A stretch of 64,000 bases of DNA, from NCBI GenBank assembly GCA_947650365.1, contig OX393549.1, positions 18,232,896-18,296,895 of the forward strand, written 5' to 3'. Made by a program: the position numbers and the translations under genes. Shown in pieces: positions 54,138-64,000 of the stretch. Within the stretch, counting starts at the first letter, position 1. Every line of letters starts with the position of its first letter. The notes under the pieces are model-generated. The model worked only from the letters and a program-made list of their open reading frames with translations, ran no database searches and was not told the origin of the DNA. The DNA comes from Chamaelirium japonicum. Lineage: Eukaryota > Streptophyta > Magnoliopsida > Liliales > Melanthiaceae.

Positions 54138-57072
54138 ATGGCTTCTTCTGCTGCCGCTTCTTCTGCTGCTGCTTCCTCCCATGAGGAACCTCTCAATGCT
54201 GCCCCTATTTCGGTGCTTGAACCTGGCATCGAGGAGGTTCCCTCAAGGGAGCCCGCCGTTGTCTGGTTCAATGACATCGGCGGGGCGCCGATCCCTGCTA
54301 GCTTACGCTCCGCGGCGAACATTCCTCAGGAGCTCGCCATCCTGCCCTTCCCGCACTCGGGGAGGCCGCTCTCCGGCACGGCGGTCTCCGTGGGGCAGAT
54401 TTGGTCAGGGCTCCGGCTACCCCTGAACCACCTCGCCAGCGAGCTACTAGAACTGGCGGGCTTGTGCCCTGCTCAGCTTCCAGGAAACTCGTGGGGGATC
54501 CTCTACGGGCTTTTTCGAATTAAGGAAGCCCTCAACGTGAGGATCCCCCTTGCCTACCTCCTGAAGAAATGGTTCCTCAAGCCAGGGGCCGTCTTCAACG
54601 AGGCAGACTGCGGCCAGTTTTATCTCACTGGTCGTACTGGCGAGGTACTTCCGTTCACCGCCATTGAGAACAAGGACCGGTACTGGAAACAGTATCCGTT
54701 CGTGATCGACGGCGACTGGCGAGGTCCTCAAGCTGGCGTCCCCTCTCTTTCCGGCAGACCGCCTCTCCCTGTCTTCAAGGAGATCGCGGAATACCGGGCA
54801 AAGGGGAATAAGTGCATCGCCGCAGCCCACGAGAGATCACTCGACGAGGCGATTCTACACTTCCTCGGGGGTCGAACCCTCGAGAAGGTCCTCCCGCCGG
54901 ACTTTTCCTTCCTCTGGAAGGTTCTCCGGACCGGAACCATCACCACCCGGTAAAAGGTGATGTGGAAGAAGGTCGCGGTCTCCAGGCGCGCTGTCGCGAC
55001 CTCCACGGCGGCGCCCTCGACCTCCTGGGTGGCGACCTCGGCGAAGAAGGGGAAGAAGCGGGCTTCCCCCATCAAGATCGCTGACAAGGACACCCTCGAG
55101 ATGCTCCGCGAGGAGGATGTCCCCCAATCGCCACCACCAGCCCGCGAAGCAGCCCCAGGTCAGGCGACCACTTTTTCTATCATTTCTCCGAGGGCCCCAG
55201 TCCCGGAGCCTCGGCGACGTCGCATTTCCTTCGTCGAGCCCGAGGATCCGTGCATCGAGCTTCTTCTCAGCATGGCGGAAGTGGAGTCCCCGATAGCTGA
55301 AGTGCTGATGCGCGGATTCCCAGGTGACCTGACTAAAACTTTGTTTGTTGCGGTGATGAATCCAGAGGAGGGCACCTCGCGGAAGAAGACGAAGAAGAAG
55401 ACTCCTTCAGCCCGCCCGTCGGGAGAGGAAAACACTGTTCGGGAGGCTCGCGAAGCCTTCCAACAGGTCCTCGAGGAGCGGAGGAAGGCCGCCCTCGCGG
55501 AGGCGGGCTTGGGATCAACCGATGATCTCAGCACGACCTCCAGCTCCGACGACGAGGAGCGGGCTTCGGGAGATGAGCCCGCGCCAGCACCTGTGGGGCC
55601 TCCCCCGCCCTTCGAGGGACCGGCTCCGGCGAGCTCCACCCCTCCTGCGCCTGCCCCAAATAAGACCCCGGCGCCGCCAGTGCCTGCTCCCAGCACGCTC
55701 GCGCCCGCGCCAGCCGCCTCCAGCGCGCTTGCGCCCATTGGTCCCAGCGCGCCCGCGCCCACTGCTTCCAGTGCGCCTGCGCCTACGGCCCCCGGCACGC
55801 CTGCGCCCTCTGCACCGGCTGCTCCTGCCCTCAGCGAGCCCGCGCCTGCTGCTGCCAGCGTGCCCGCGCCCGCTGCTTCCAGCGCGCCTGTGCCTACGGC
55901 CCCCAGCGCGCCTGCGCCCCCTGCACCCAGCGCGCCTGACGCTCCCAGCGAGCCCACAGCTCCCGATGCGCCCGCGCCTGCTGCTAGCGCGCCTGCGCCC
56001 TCGGCTCCCAGAGTGCCCGCGCCTGCTGCTGCCAGCGCGCCTGCGCCCACGACTCTCGTGGCTCCTGCCCTCCTGGTGGAGCTAGACGGGTTGGTCTACT
56101 GGTCTCCGGACCTGGGGACCATCCTGGACGATCTTCCGAGCTCAAGCTCCACCGGACCCTGGTGTGCCCGAAGAAGGGCAAATCGTCGCGCCATCCTTGG
56201 CCGCTGAAGAGGGCCCCAGTGCCTAAGGGGTTGAGGCCGCTCCGGTCGTGGCCCCCGCGGTGCTCGAGCCCGCTGATGCTGCCGCCGCATCGCCTCCTCC
56301 AGCCGCTCCGATCGAGGGAAGCCAGGCGGGCTCCTCCTCAGGCGGCCCTGAGCGCGCCCCCTACTATACGCGGGAGATCTTGGGGCGTAACATTTTCGCC
56401 TGGACTCCCTACATCGTCCTCATCAACCAGCTCATCGAGGTAAGATTACCTTTGCGCTCCTTTAGCTTACATCCCTTTCCTGTTCTAATTTTCTTCTAAC
56501 TCCACTGTTTCACTTTGCCATAGGTGGAGCGGGTCAGCCGGGCTCTCGCCGATGAGGTCGCTGGCGTGGCGGGGGATACTATCGCCCTCTACGATGACAC
56601 TCTCCATAGCTCGGAGAGGAGAGTAGACGAGCACATCCACCAGCTTCACCAGGCGGACCGATCCGGCGAGCTCCGAGCTGAGGTGGACCGGCTGCGCCAG
56701 CAGGCCGCCTCCGTAGATACGGAGGTCTTTCAGCTGCGCCAGCGGGCCGCCACCCTCACCAAGTTGCTAGCCTTGGTCGAGGACACTCGAGCCCACGCCC
56801 TCGCGGATCTGCAAGAGGCGATCAAAGCCAAGGAGGCCGCTCAGAAAGAAATCCTCGAGCTCCACAGCCAAGCGGTGGCCTCCAAAGACGAGATCGCGGC
56901 GCTGAAGGAGGCACACCTCCGCGACCTCAACTCCCAGCGAGAACGGCTCCAGTCGCAGCTGGGAGAGCTTCTCAAGAAGGGCGCACTGGACGCCATCGAG
57001 AAATACAAGACCGAAAGGTCGAAGAAGAGGAAGCGCGGCGACGACGAGGGTGCTGGCACGGGCCCAGCCTAG
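54138..57072 (+). pseudogene. Antisense ORF (aORF) of A2, two exons, nearly intact
   Basis: The best-preserved family-A aORF. ATG 54138 begins MASSAAASSAAASSHEE. The N-terminal domain (to about 54950) holds VSVGQIWSGLRLPLNHL, LCPAQLPGNSWGILYGLFRI and LLKKWFLKPGAVF, resembling Transposase_28 from memory. TAA at 54951-54953 interrupts the frame, which resumes immediately (KVMWKKVAVSRR). A long Ala/Pro repeat stretch (55620-56080) follows. A frameshift lies between about 56150 and 56250. Exon 1 ends LINQLIE; the intron is 56440-56523 (GTAAG...CATAG, 84 bases). Exon 2 (56524-57072) is a coiled coil of about 180 residues with a basic tail (KKRKRGDDEG). Identity to the A1 aORF is clearly lower than between their pol genes. 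The TAA could also lie beside a cryptic splice donor (GGTAAAAG). Confidence 0.82.
55620..56085 (+). repeat. Ala/Pro-coding minisatellite in the A2 antisense gene
   Basis: Degenerate GCGCCTGCGCCC-like repeats encoding strings such as SAPAPAASSAPAP. Long minus-strand and off-frame open frames here (for example 55160-56050 minus) are by-products. The A1 aORF has a shorter equivalent. Confidence 0.75.
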
Positions 57073-57539
57073 GCTATATCTTTGTAACCCTGTTGTAATC
57101 TTTACGATAAATGCGATGAATAGAATATTTCTGAGTTCGCCTTTGTGTACTCTTTTGTGTTTCTTTTCTTTCTGCGAGTCCGCTCATGAGTCCGCTTTAG
57201 GAGTTTCGCAACGATCTCGAGAGTGATACCCCGGGCGAGGCAGCTAATTCGATTCAACCTTTTTTATTTTAAAGTATATGCAAACGAAAAACTCGGCATG
57301 CTCGCTAAAACTCAATATAGTCTCTGAGCCCGGAAAACGATAAGCGAACTAAATGACTTCAAAAAAAACTTCCCTACACTCAGAGACTTAAACCATTTTT
57401 ATTTTAAAAGGAAACTAATAAGTGCTAGCTGCCCCCTGCCCGGTTAATTTCCCTCGATGATCCTGTTCGGCGGACTTGCCCTTTGAGGGGCATGCCCACG
57501 CCAGGAGGTTTCCGTTCATGGCAGGTGAACGCGAAGGAT
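57073..57539. other. 3' flank of the A2 antisense gene
   Basis: Non-coding AT-rich sequence. TTTGTAACCCTGTTGTAATC and ATAAATGCGATGAATAGA just after the aORF stop look like plant polyadenylation elements. The rest matches A1 13401-13841 in reverse. Confidence 0.55.
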
Positions 57540-57810
57540 CCCGGTTAGGTTTAGAGTCCACTAGGCAGCGGACTTCCCCGGGAATCTCAAGGTCGCCCAC
57601 TGGCTGCCTCTGAGGATCCCGGTCTTGCTTTAAGTCCGCACAACGGCGGACTGCCCCGGGAATCTCAAGGTCACCCACTGGCTGCCTCTGAGGATCCCGG
57701 TCTTGCTTTAAGTCCGCACAACAGCGGATTACCCCGGGAAGCTCAAGGTCGCCCACTGGCTGCCTCCGAGGATCCCAGTCTTGCTTTAAGTCCGCACAAC
57801 GGCGGACTGC
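57540..57810. repeat. 78-bp tandem array downstream of pol (A2)
   Basis: Three to four copies of the family-A 78-bp unit in reverse (AAGTCCGCACAACGGCGGAC). Same place as 13061-13400 in A1. Confidence 0.87.
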
Positions 57811-57927
57811 ACATTATAGATCATGCGGGCTCTTTTCTGCGCCGAGCTTCCTAGTTAAATTCTTTGTTGAAACCTCCATCGTTCATTCATAACTTCTTCA
57901 GGAGTTGATTTACAAAATCCCTTAGTC

Positions 57928-60900
57928 TTACACATAAAACTTGCGAAGGTGCAAAGCGTTCCAAGGTCGCTCTAACAGGTCGCCTCCAGCGGTCATCAAC
58001 CGGTAAGCCCCCGAGCTTCCTGCTTCGTGTACTATGTAGGGGCCTTCCCAGTTCGCCGCGAGCTTTCCTGTATTAGGCTCTTGTGTGTTTGCAAACACCT
58101 TTCTCATCACCAGATCGCCGGCCTTGAATGCCCGATGGCGGACTCTTTTGTCATATGCGTGCTTCATTTCCTGTCTATATCCGGCGAGGTGTAGATTAGC
58201 GCGCTCTCGTCTTTCTTCGAGCTGATCGAGGAAGTCGGCGAGCAGCTTGTCGTTGTCGACCTCCTCCGACGCAAGCCTTCTTTCAGTGGGCAGCTCGGCT
58301 TCTATGGGTAGCACGGCTTCGCAACCAAAAGTGAGACTGAAAGGGGACTCGTTAGTTGAGCAACGTGGAGTAGTGCGATAGGCCCACAAGATTCCATCGA
58401 GCTCCTGCTCCCACAGTCCTTTTTTCCCTTCCAGCCTTTTCTTGAGGTTGTCTAGGATTACTCGATTCGTAGCTTCGGCCTGCCCGTTGCTTTGAGGGTA
58501 TCTTGGGGACGAGAACCTTAGGTCGACTCCATATTCAACACAAAAGCTTCTAATCAAGTGATTGTCGAACTGACGACCATTATCGGTGATGAGTACTCGG
58601 GGCAGCCCGAAACGATAGAAAATATTCTTCCAAAGGAAGTCTCTCACTTGCTTTTCGCCTATCTTAGCTAGCGGGACCGCTTCCACCCATTTGGTGAAGT
58701 AGTCTGTTGCCACTAAGATGAATTTCTTCTGCCGGGCTGATACGGGGAAAGGTCCCACAATATCTAACCCCCACTGTTGAAACGGCCAGGGGCTCGCCAG
58801 AGGATGCAGTTCTTCTGCGGGCATATGATTTGTCGTGGCGTGCTTCTGACATTGGACGCAGCTTTGTGCGACCTTCAAGGTATCTTGCTCCAGAGTGGGC
58901 CACCAGTATCCTTGCCTCCGTACTTTCGCAGCTAGAGACCGCCCACCAGCGTGGTTTCCCAGCTCGCCCGAGTGAATGCAATTCAAAACTTCTTCGGTCT
59001 CCGGGCTCTCGACGCAACAAAGATTTGGCCCGCCAAAAGATCTTCGAAAAAGGCGATCCCAGCGAATGAGGTAGCGCCCAGCGCATTTCTCCACTCGCCG
59101 GGCTTCCTCTTTATCCTCTGGAAGCTCACCCTTCTGGAGAAAACGAAGAATGGGGGCGGTCCACCCACCGGGTAATACGTCGGCAGAGACTTGGTTAACT
59201 GCGGGCTCTATCAGTCGGAGCCGAGACTGATTCTAGACCTCGATGAGAATCTGGCGAGCTTCTGATGTTCCTAGCAGGGAGGCAGCGTTTGCCAATGCAT
59301 CAGCTCACCTATTATCGGCTCGAGGGATTTGCTCGAAGGAGATCTTTTCGAACTCTGCGGCCTTTCCTTTTACCAGATCCACGTAGCCCGCCATTCGCAT
59401 ATCCCGGGAGGCGTACTCTCCATTGATTTGACAAATGATCAGCTAGGAATCGCTGAAAACCTTTAACCATTTGGCGCCTACTTCTTGAGCGAGCTCCAGT
59501 ACGGTGAGCAGTGCCTCATACTCTGCCTCATTGTTGGTTGCCGTGAAATTTAGCCGGACTGACTTCTCAAGAATTATAGTTTGAGCGATCAGCGCCACCC
59601 CGATCCCGGCCCCCAAAGCATTGGAGGATCCGTCGACGAATAACTCCCAGCCCCCCATCTCTGAATGCTTAGTTGGAGGAAGCTCGCCTAGGTTGTCCAG
59701 GAACCTCGCCTTCCCAGGGTGTGCCTCAGTTGGCTCATCCTCCTGATAGTGGACCGGTTCTTCTATGGGGAAGTCCGCCAAGAAATCGGCGAGAGCCTAC
59801 CCTTTGACGGCAACTCGAGGGACATACTCCAAACCATAGGCGGCGAGCTCGGCGGACCATCGGTAAAGCCTTCCGGCTACCGAGGGTCTGGAGAGCGCGC
59901 TCTTCAGAGGGTGCTCCGTGATGACCTTGACAGTGTGTGCCGAGAAGTAGGGGTGAAGCTTCCTTGCGGTAAGGACCAAGGCCAATGCGACCTTCTCGAT
60001 TGGTCTATACCGGAGCTCGGCGGGAAGCATTGTGTGGCTTACAAAGTAGACAGGCCGCTCCACCTTTGCTTCTTCCACAACAAGGACCCCGCTTACCGCA
60101 TTCTCTATGACCGCGAGATACACACCAAGCTCGGCGCCATCTTTTGGTGCCGCTAGGATTGGCAGGCTCACCAGATAATCCTTGATCTTTTGAAAGGCGC
60201 GCTCGCACTTTTCATCCCAACAAATGCTCGCTCCTTTTCATAGTAGCTCGAAAAGAGGTCGGCAGTTGTCTGAGGATTTGGAGATGAATTGATTGAGAGC
60301 GGCGATTCGCCCACTCAACCTCTGGACTTCCTGCCGGGTTCTTGGTGCGGGCATCTCGACAAGTGCTCGGATTTGCCCAGGGTCCGCCTCGATCCCCCTG
60401 TGGGTGACCAGGTACCCTAGGAATTTCCCAGAAGTCACCCCGAATGCGCACTTTGCCGGGTTCAGCCTCATTTGGTACTTTCTCAACACTTCGAAGGTTT
60501 CGCGGAGATCGGCGACATGCCCCTCTCGCTCTCGACTCTTCACCAGGAGGTCGTCTACATAAACTTCGACATTCCTGCCGATCTGACCCTTGAACATCTG
60601 AGTGACAAACCTTTGGTAGGTTGCTCCAGCATTCTTAAGTCCAAAAGGCATCACTCGATAGCAGAATAGCTTCTGGTAGCCCGCCCCAGAATAGAAGGCG
60701 GTCTTCTCTTGATCGTCGACGTGGAGAGGTATCTGGTTATACCCAGAATATCCATCCATGAAGGATAGGGCCTGGAACCCGACAGCTCCATCGACCAGCG
60801 CACCTATTCGTGGAAGAGGAAAACCGTCCTTCGGGCATGCTTTATTGAGGTCGGAGAAGTCAATGCATACTCTGACCGCCCCGCTCTTCTTGGGCACCGC

Positions 60901-61389
60901 CACGATGTTGGAGATCCACTCGAGAAAGTGCGCCTCGTGAATAAAGCCAGCTCGCTCTAGTTTGTCTACCTCCACCGCCACTGCGATGGACTTCGCAGCC
61001 GGTATGTGCCGAGCTTTTTGCTTGATCGGCGGGAACTCTTTCATGGTGTGCAGACGATGACAGGCAACCTCCGGGTCAATCTCTGGCATGTCCGCGAAGC
61101 TCCAGGCGAATACGTCATGGTATTCCCTGAGTATATCGGTCAAGGCCAGGACCTCGCCCTTGGTTAGCGAGGTCCCAAGACTAACCATCCTCGGTCCGTC
61201 CTCGCTTCTGATGTTGACTTCTTGTAGTGGCTCGGCTATGGGAAAACTTCCTCTCTGGGACCCCGGTAGGCGGCATTTCTCCTCGAGCTCAAAATCCACG
61301 CCGCTCCCACCCGGGGGTGGAGTGGGGGATCTAAGCGAGGCGACCTCTCTCGGGCTTTGAGGGAGCCCGCTTGAGGTGGGCGTTAATTG
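57928..61389 (-). pseudogene. pol of A2 (RT, two RNase H domains, integrase) with several stops
   Basis: One frame throughout, from just after the gag-protease stop to FYV at 57928, broken only by stop codons. Reverse transcriptase: MDGYSGYNQI and YVDD at about 60553. TGA 60240-60238 follows FELL and is shared with A1. First RNase H (60171-59797) is degenerate: LGVYLAVIENAVSGVLV lacks a clear catalytic Asp. A second, archaeal-type RNase H (59781-59443) has FVDGSSNALGAG, NNEAEYEALL and FSDS. The integrase zinc motif is H..H (HSGELGNH) then CVQCQ; the core has LDIVGPF, ITDNGRQF and QSNGQAEATN. Further stops: TAG 59797, TAG 59443, TGA near 59307, TAG near 59234. Dual RNase H is a hallmark of Tat elements. 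Confidence 0.92.
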
Positions 61390-61392
61390 CTA
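61384..61392 (-). promoter_or_regulatory. Candidate stop-codon readthrough site between gag-protease and pol (A2)
   Basis: Minus strand TAG (61392-61390) followed by CAATTA, identical to A1. Protease and pol are in the same frame on both sides. Retention in a copy that has accumulated other mutations supports, but does not prove, that this is a standing feature of the family. Confidence 0.75.
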
Positions 61393-62423
61393 GGAGGGCG
61401 CGGGCCTCTTGGCCTCAGCGACCTCCACGTCTGCGAGGTGAAAGACGTCCTGCTCGCATCTGGTAGCAGCGACCTGGTCTCCTCGAATTACCACGACCCC
61501 TCCGTTTGTGGGAAACTTGAGGGCCTGGTGATTAGGCGAGGATACTGCTTTTATCTGCCTCAACCAGGGTCCCCATAGGATGGCATTGAAAACGGACTGC
61601 CCGTCTACTACCGCGAAACGGACTTGACGTACCTCCGGGCCCGCCGTTACGGTGAGGGTTATCTCCCCTACCACCTTAGCGACCTCGCCAGTGAAACCGG
61701 TGAGCGAGCCCGTTGAGGGGGACAGATCAATTTGTCTCAGTCCCATTCGCTGGAAGGCCGACAAGAACAGGATGTCTACGGCACTTCCTGGGTCAACCAG
61801 GACCCGCCTTACTTCGATGTTTGCCATCATTAGGCGTATGACGAGGGGATCATTGTGGGGGGTAACGACCCCGGCCATGTCCTCCTCCGAGAACCAAATA
61901 AAGTCTCGGGCTTCTACCCTCGGCGTTTGGTGTAGTACAGGAGTTAGAGAAATGGAGAATACCTTCTGAGCCCGCTCCATCTCTCTAACTTGTCGCCGAA
62001 CCTCGTTGCTGGATCTTGGGTCGTTCAGGCGCCCGCTGATAGTGTGACAGACCGCCGGCCCTCCCGGGGGAGGTGGAGGCAGGGCGGGCTCAGCGGGCCC
62101 CGGGCGATCTCCCTCCCGAGGAGCCCGTGCCGGTATCACCTCGAACCTCCTTGGAAGCGAAATAAACTGATTCAAATGGCCCTGGGTGACCAAGTCCTCG
62201 AGGTGGTTCTTCAGAGCCCGGCATCTGTTGGTGTGATGCCCGGGGCTGTGATGAAAGGCGCACTACCGTGAATTGTCGGTTGAGCCGGGCTCCCCGACCT
62301 GCAGGGGGGTGGATACTGAAAGAAAGGTTCGTTCCGAATCTGGTGAAAGATTTGCCCTGGCGAGTGGGTTAACACGGTGAAATCCTGCTCCCCGGGTCCC
62401 GGAGGCAGGCGCCAGTTCGCCGG
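61390..62423 (-). pseudogene. gag (C-terminal part) and protease of A2, cut by B2
   Basis: The visible part begins inside gag at the B2 insertion (PPGPGEQDFTVLTH). Near 62300 the frame changes in a C-rich run (six C after CCA). A TAG follows DNSR just before the Cys-His motif (CAFHHSPGHHTNRC). The protease contains VDPGSAVDILFLSAF near 61780. It ends at the TAG with CAATTA context. The frame change is opposite in sign to that of A1, so the two arose separately. Confidence 0.85.
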
Positions 62424-63551
62424 TGTGGGTGCAAATTTTGGCAAGAAGTCTGCAAACAGCGGGACCCACCGAGCCCTACCTGGTGGGCCCCCCGAGTACC
62501 ACAGTGGGACCCATCGGCCCTGCCTGGTGGGCCCCCCGAGTACCACAGCGGGACCCACCGACCCTGCCTGGTGGGCCCCCCGAGTACCACAGCGGGACCC
62601 ACCGGCCCTGCCTGGTGGGCCCCCGAGTACCACAGCGGGACCCACCGGCCCTGCCTGGTGGGCTCCCGAGTACCACAGCGGGACCCACCAGCCCTGCCTG
62701 GTGGGCCCCCCCGAAGACCACAGCAGGACCCACCGGCCCTGCCTGGTGGGCCCTCCGAGTACCACAGCGGGACCCACCGGCCCTGCCTGGTGGGCTCCCG
62801 AGTACCACAGCGGGACCCACCGACCCTGCCTGGTGGGCCCCCCGAAGACCACAGCAGGACCCACCGGCCCTGCCTGGTGGGCCCCCGAAGACCACAGCGG
62901 GACCCACCGGCCCTGCCTGGTGGGCCCCCGAAGACTACAGCGGGACCCACCGGCCCTGCCTGGTTGGCCCCCGAAGACTACAACAGGACCCACCGGCCCC
63001 GCCTGGTGGGCCCAAGAGCCTGTGGAATCCCCCCAGGAGACGGTAGCGGGGTCCACCAGCTTTACCTGGAGGATCCCCAGATACGGCAGCAGAGACCGCC
63101 ATTTACCCAGGAAATCCTCCCCAGAAATTCTATAAATAGCAGAGCCTTCGAATGTAAAAGGATCGAATCTAAGACCCAAAATCCATTTTCCACTCTGAGA
63201 TCTGATTTTCAGAACCAAAGCTCTGGAATTTCTATCTTCTCACCCTTCACCTCTACTTGATCATCTTCTTGTCTGTGAAGAGATCAAGAAGGCTTCAGTA
63301 GCACTCGGCCTGTCGAGGTTACTTTGAGAAAAGTGTTAGTGAATTCGGGTTGCACCCTATAGCACGGAGACGTAGGCTTCGGCTGAATTCCGAGATCACT
63401 TCTCTTGTCAAACTCTCTCTGATTGCATCTCTCTATTTACATATCAAAAGCTGCAACTCCAATTGACAGATCGAACAACGCTCTTCAACTTCAACTTCAA
63501 TTGACTGGTAAGGTGAGGTCTTCGGGTCGGCACGAAGATTTTTCCCCCACA
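62424..63551 (+). repeat. 5' LTR of B2
   Basis: 1,128 bp against 937 bp in B1, almost all of the excess lying in the minisatellite. TATAAATAG at 63131-63139. Ends TTTCCCCCACA. Confidence 0.92.
62459..63013. repeat. Hairpin minisatellite in the B2 LTR
   Basis: About thirteen copies of the family-B unit, here with CCCGAGTACCACAGC or CCGAAGACCACAGC between the hairpins. The stem halves CCCACC and GGTGGG are kept in nearly every copy. Long frames on both strands (up to 335 codons) come from this array and are not genes. Confidence 0.88.
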
Positions 63552-63713
63552 GTTTAGCGCCGTCTGTGGGATACGAGTAAAAAGTCCAGCTCTCCGCTAC
63601 TACTCGATCGGTTGAGCATACAACCAATCTTGATAGCCAAACTTCCTCGCCTCCTCGGTTGATCAGACAACTGATCGAACGTCGGCACTCTCGTTGCACC
63701 CTTCGCTCTCTGA

Positions 63714-64000
63714 ATGGCGAGGACAAAACACCAGGGTCAACCAGAAGGAAGTAACACTCAACAACAACCTCGTCCCGAGACTCGTTCAATGAGTCAAAGG
63801 CTCAACTTCGGACAGCCCCTTGCTGTCCCCGAGATGGGGGTTCGTTCAGGGAGTGGGAGATCTGTCGATCGACCGATCGCTCACCCTGCACGACAGTCAA
63901 TTGGGCAAACAGCCCCCTCTCCTGCTGAAGACCCTCCATCGACCTACCAAATTTCTGCAGTCGACTTTCAACTGCTCCAATTGGCGAAGCAAAATGCCAC
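63714..64000 (+). CDS. Gag of B2, N-terminal part
   Basis: ATG 63714 begins MARTKHQGQPEGSNTQ, nearly identical to B1 gag over about 95 residues, and is open to the window end. Only the disordered N-terminal region is visible; the capsid domain would follow. Confidence 0.88.
   Translation, partial: MARTKHQGQPEGSNTQQQPRPETRSMSQRLNFGQPLAVPEMGVRSGSGRSVDRPIAHPARQSIGQTAPSPAEDPPSTYQISAVDFQLLQLAKQNA

Larger units (their letters stand above)
51654..64000 (-). mobile_element. Tat-type Ty3/gypsy LTR retrotransposon A2, partial
   Basis: Minus-strand copy of family A. Visible in plus-strand order: 3' LTR, polypurine tract, array of about 145 bp, antisense gene (which therefore reads on the plus strand), 78-bp array, pol, and gag-protease down to 62423. 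There B2 is inserted within gag. The 5' LTR and the start of gag lie beyond the window. Unlike A1 it keeps both RNase H domains and the complete integrase, but with several stops. Confidence 0.92.
62424..64000 (+). mobile_element. Tat-type LTR retrotransposon B2, 5' end only, nested in A2
   Basis: Same family as B1, inserted into A2 gag at GCCGG (62419-62423, putative target duplication; the other side is outside the window). Contains a full 5' LTR, a primer site with one change, and the first 95 or so codons of gag. Whether it has pol cannot be seen. Confidence 0.9.

Noticed and set aside
55160..56050. 296-codon minus-strand Ala/Gly-rich frame
   Set aside because: It is the reverse reading of the Ala/Pro minisatellite of the A2 antisense gene; the plus-strand frame has homologous domains on both sides.
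62211..63218. 335-codon minus-strand open frame
   Set aside because: It runs from A2 gag through the inserted B2 LTR; most of it is the 43-bp-type minisatellite read in an open phase. Both strands and several phases are open there.

Overview
The window is plant heterochromatin. It contains no host gene that I can support. The evidence is a long 23-bp satellite, three families of plant-type LTR retrotransposons with target-site duplications, and the absence of any conserved non-transposon reading frame. The species cannot be named from the sequence; a flowering plant is likely, because two families match the plant Tat lineage of Ty3/gypsy elements (dual RNase H, antisense ORF).

Layout: 1-6996 satellite. 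6997-18143 Tat-type element A1 (+ strand, 3' LTR truncated). 18144-19100 satellite. 19101-39219 Ty1/copia element C-outer (- strand), whose left LTR is split by a second copy of the same family, C-inner (20974-31037, + strand, TSD TTTGG). 39220-40210 satellite. 40211-49213 element B1 (+ strand, complete, TSD GATCG). 49214-51653 satellite. 51654 to beyond the window end: element A2 (- strand, same family as A1), split at 62424 by B2 (+ strand, same family as B1), which runs off the window. If the transposons are removed, the four satellite blocks join almost in phase. They form a higher-order repeat of about 3.1-3.2 kb, in which the 23-bp monomers run one way for about 2 kb and then the other way for about 1.1 kb.

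The Tat-type elements share one plan: LTR, primer site, gag(-protease), pol, a tandem array, an antisense gene with introns, that gene's own TATA/G-box promoter, a second tandem array, polypurine tract, LTR. In A1 and A2, gag-protease and pol lie in one frame separated only by UAG followed by CAAUUA, the classic leaky-stop context. B1 has nearly identical LTRs, an intact gag and an antisense gene broken by one stop, but almost all of pol is gone, so any recent movement must have been driven in trans. The copia copies are old and full of stops, and they form a 7.7-kb inverted repeat.

Most elements are decayed. Many nonsense codons look like C-to-T changes at CAG or CGA, which fits deamination of methylated cytosines. 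All identities are by eye from motifs and pairwise comparison inside the window; no database was searched.
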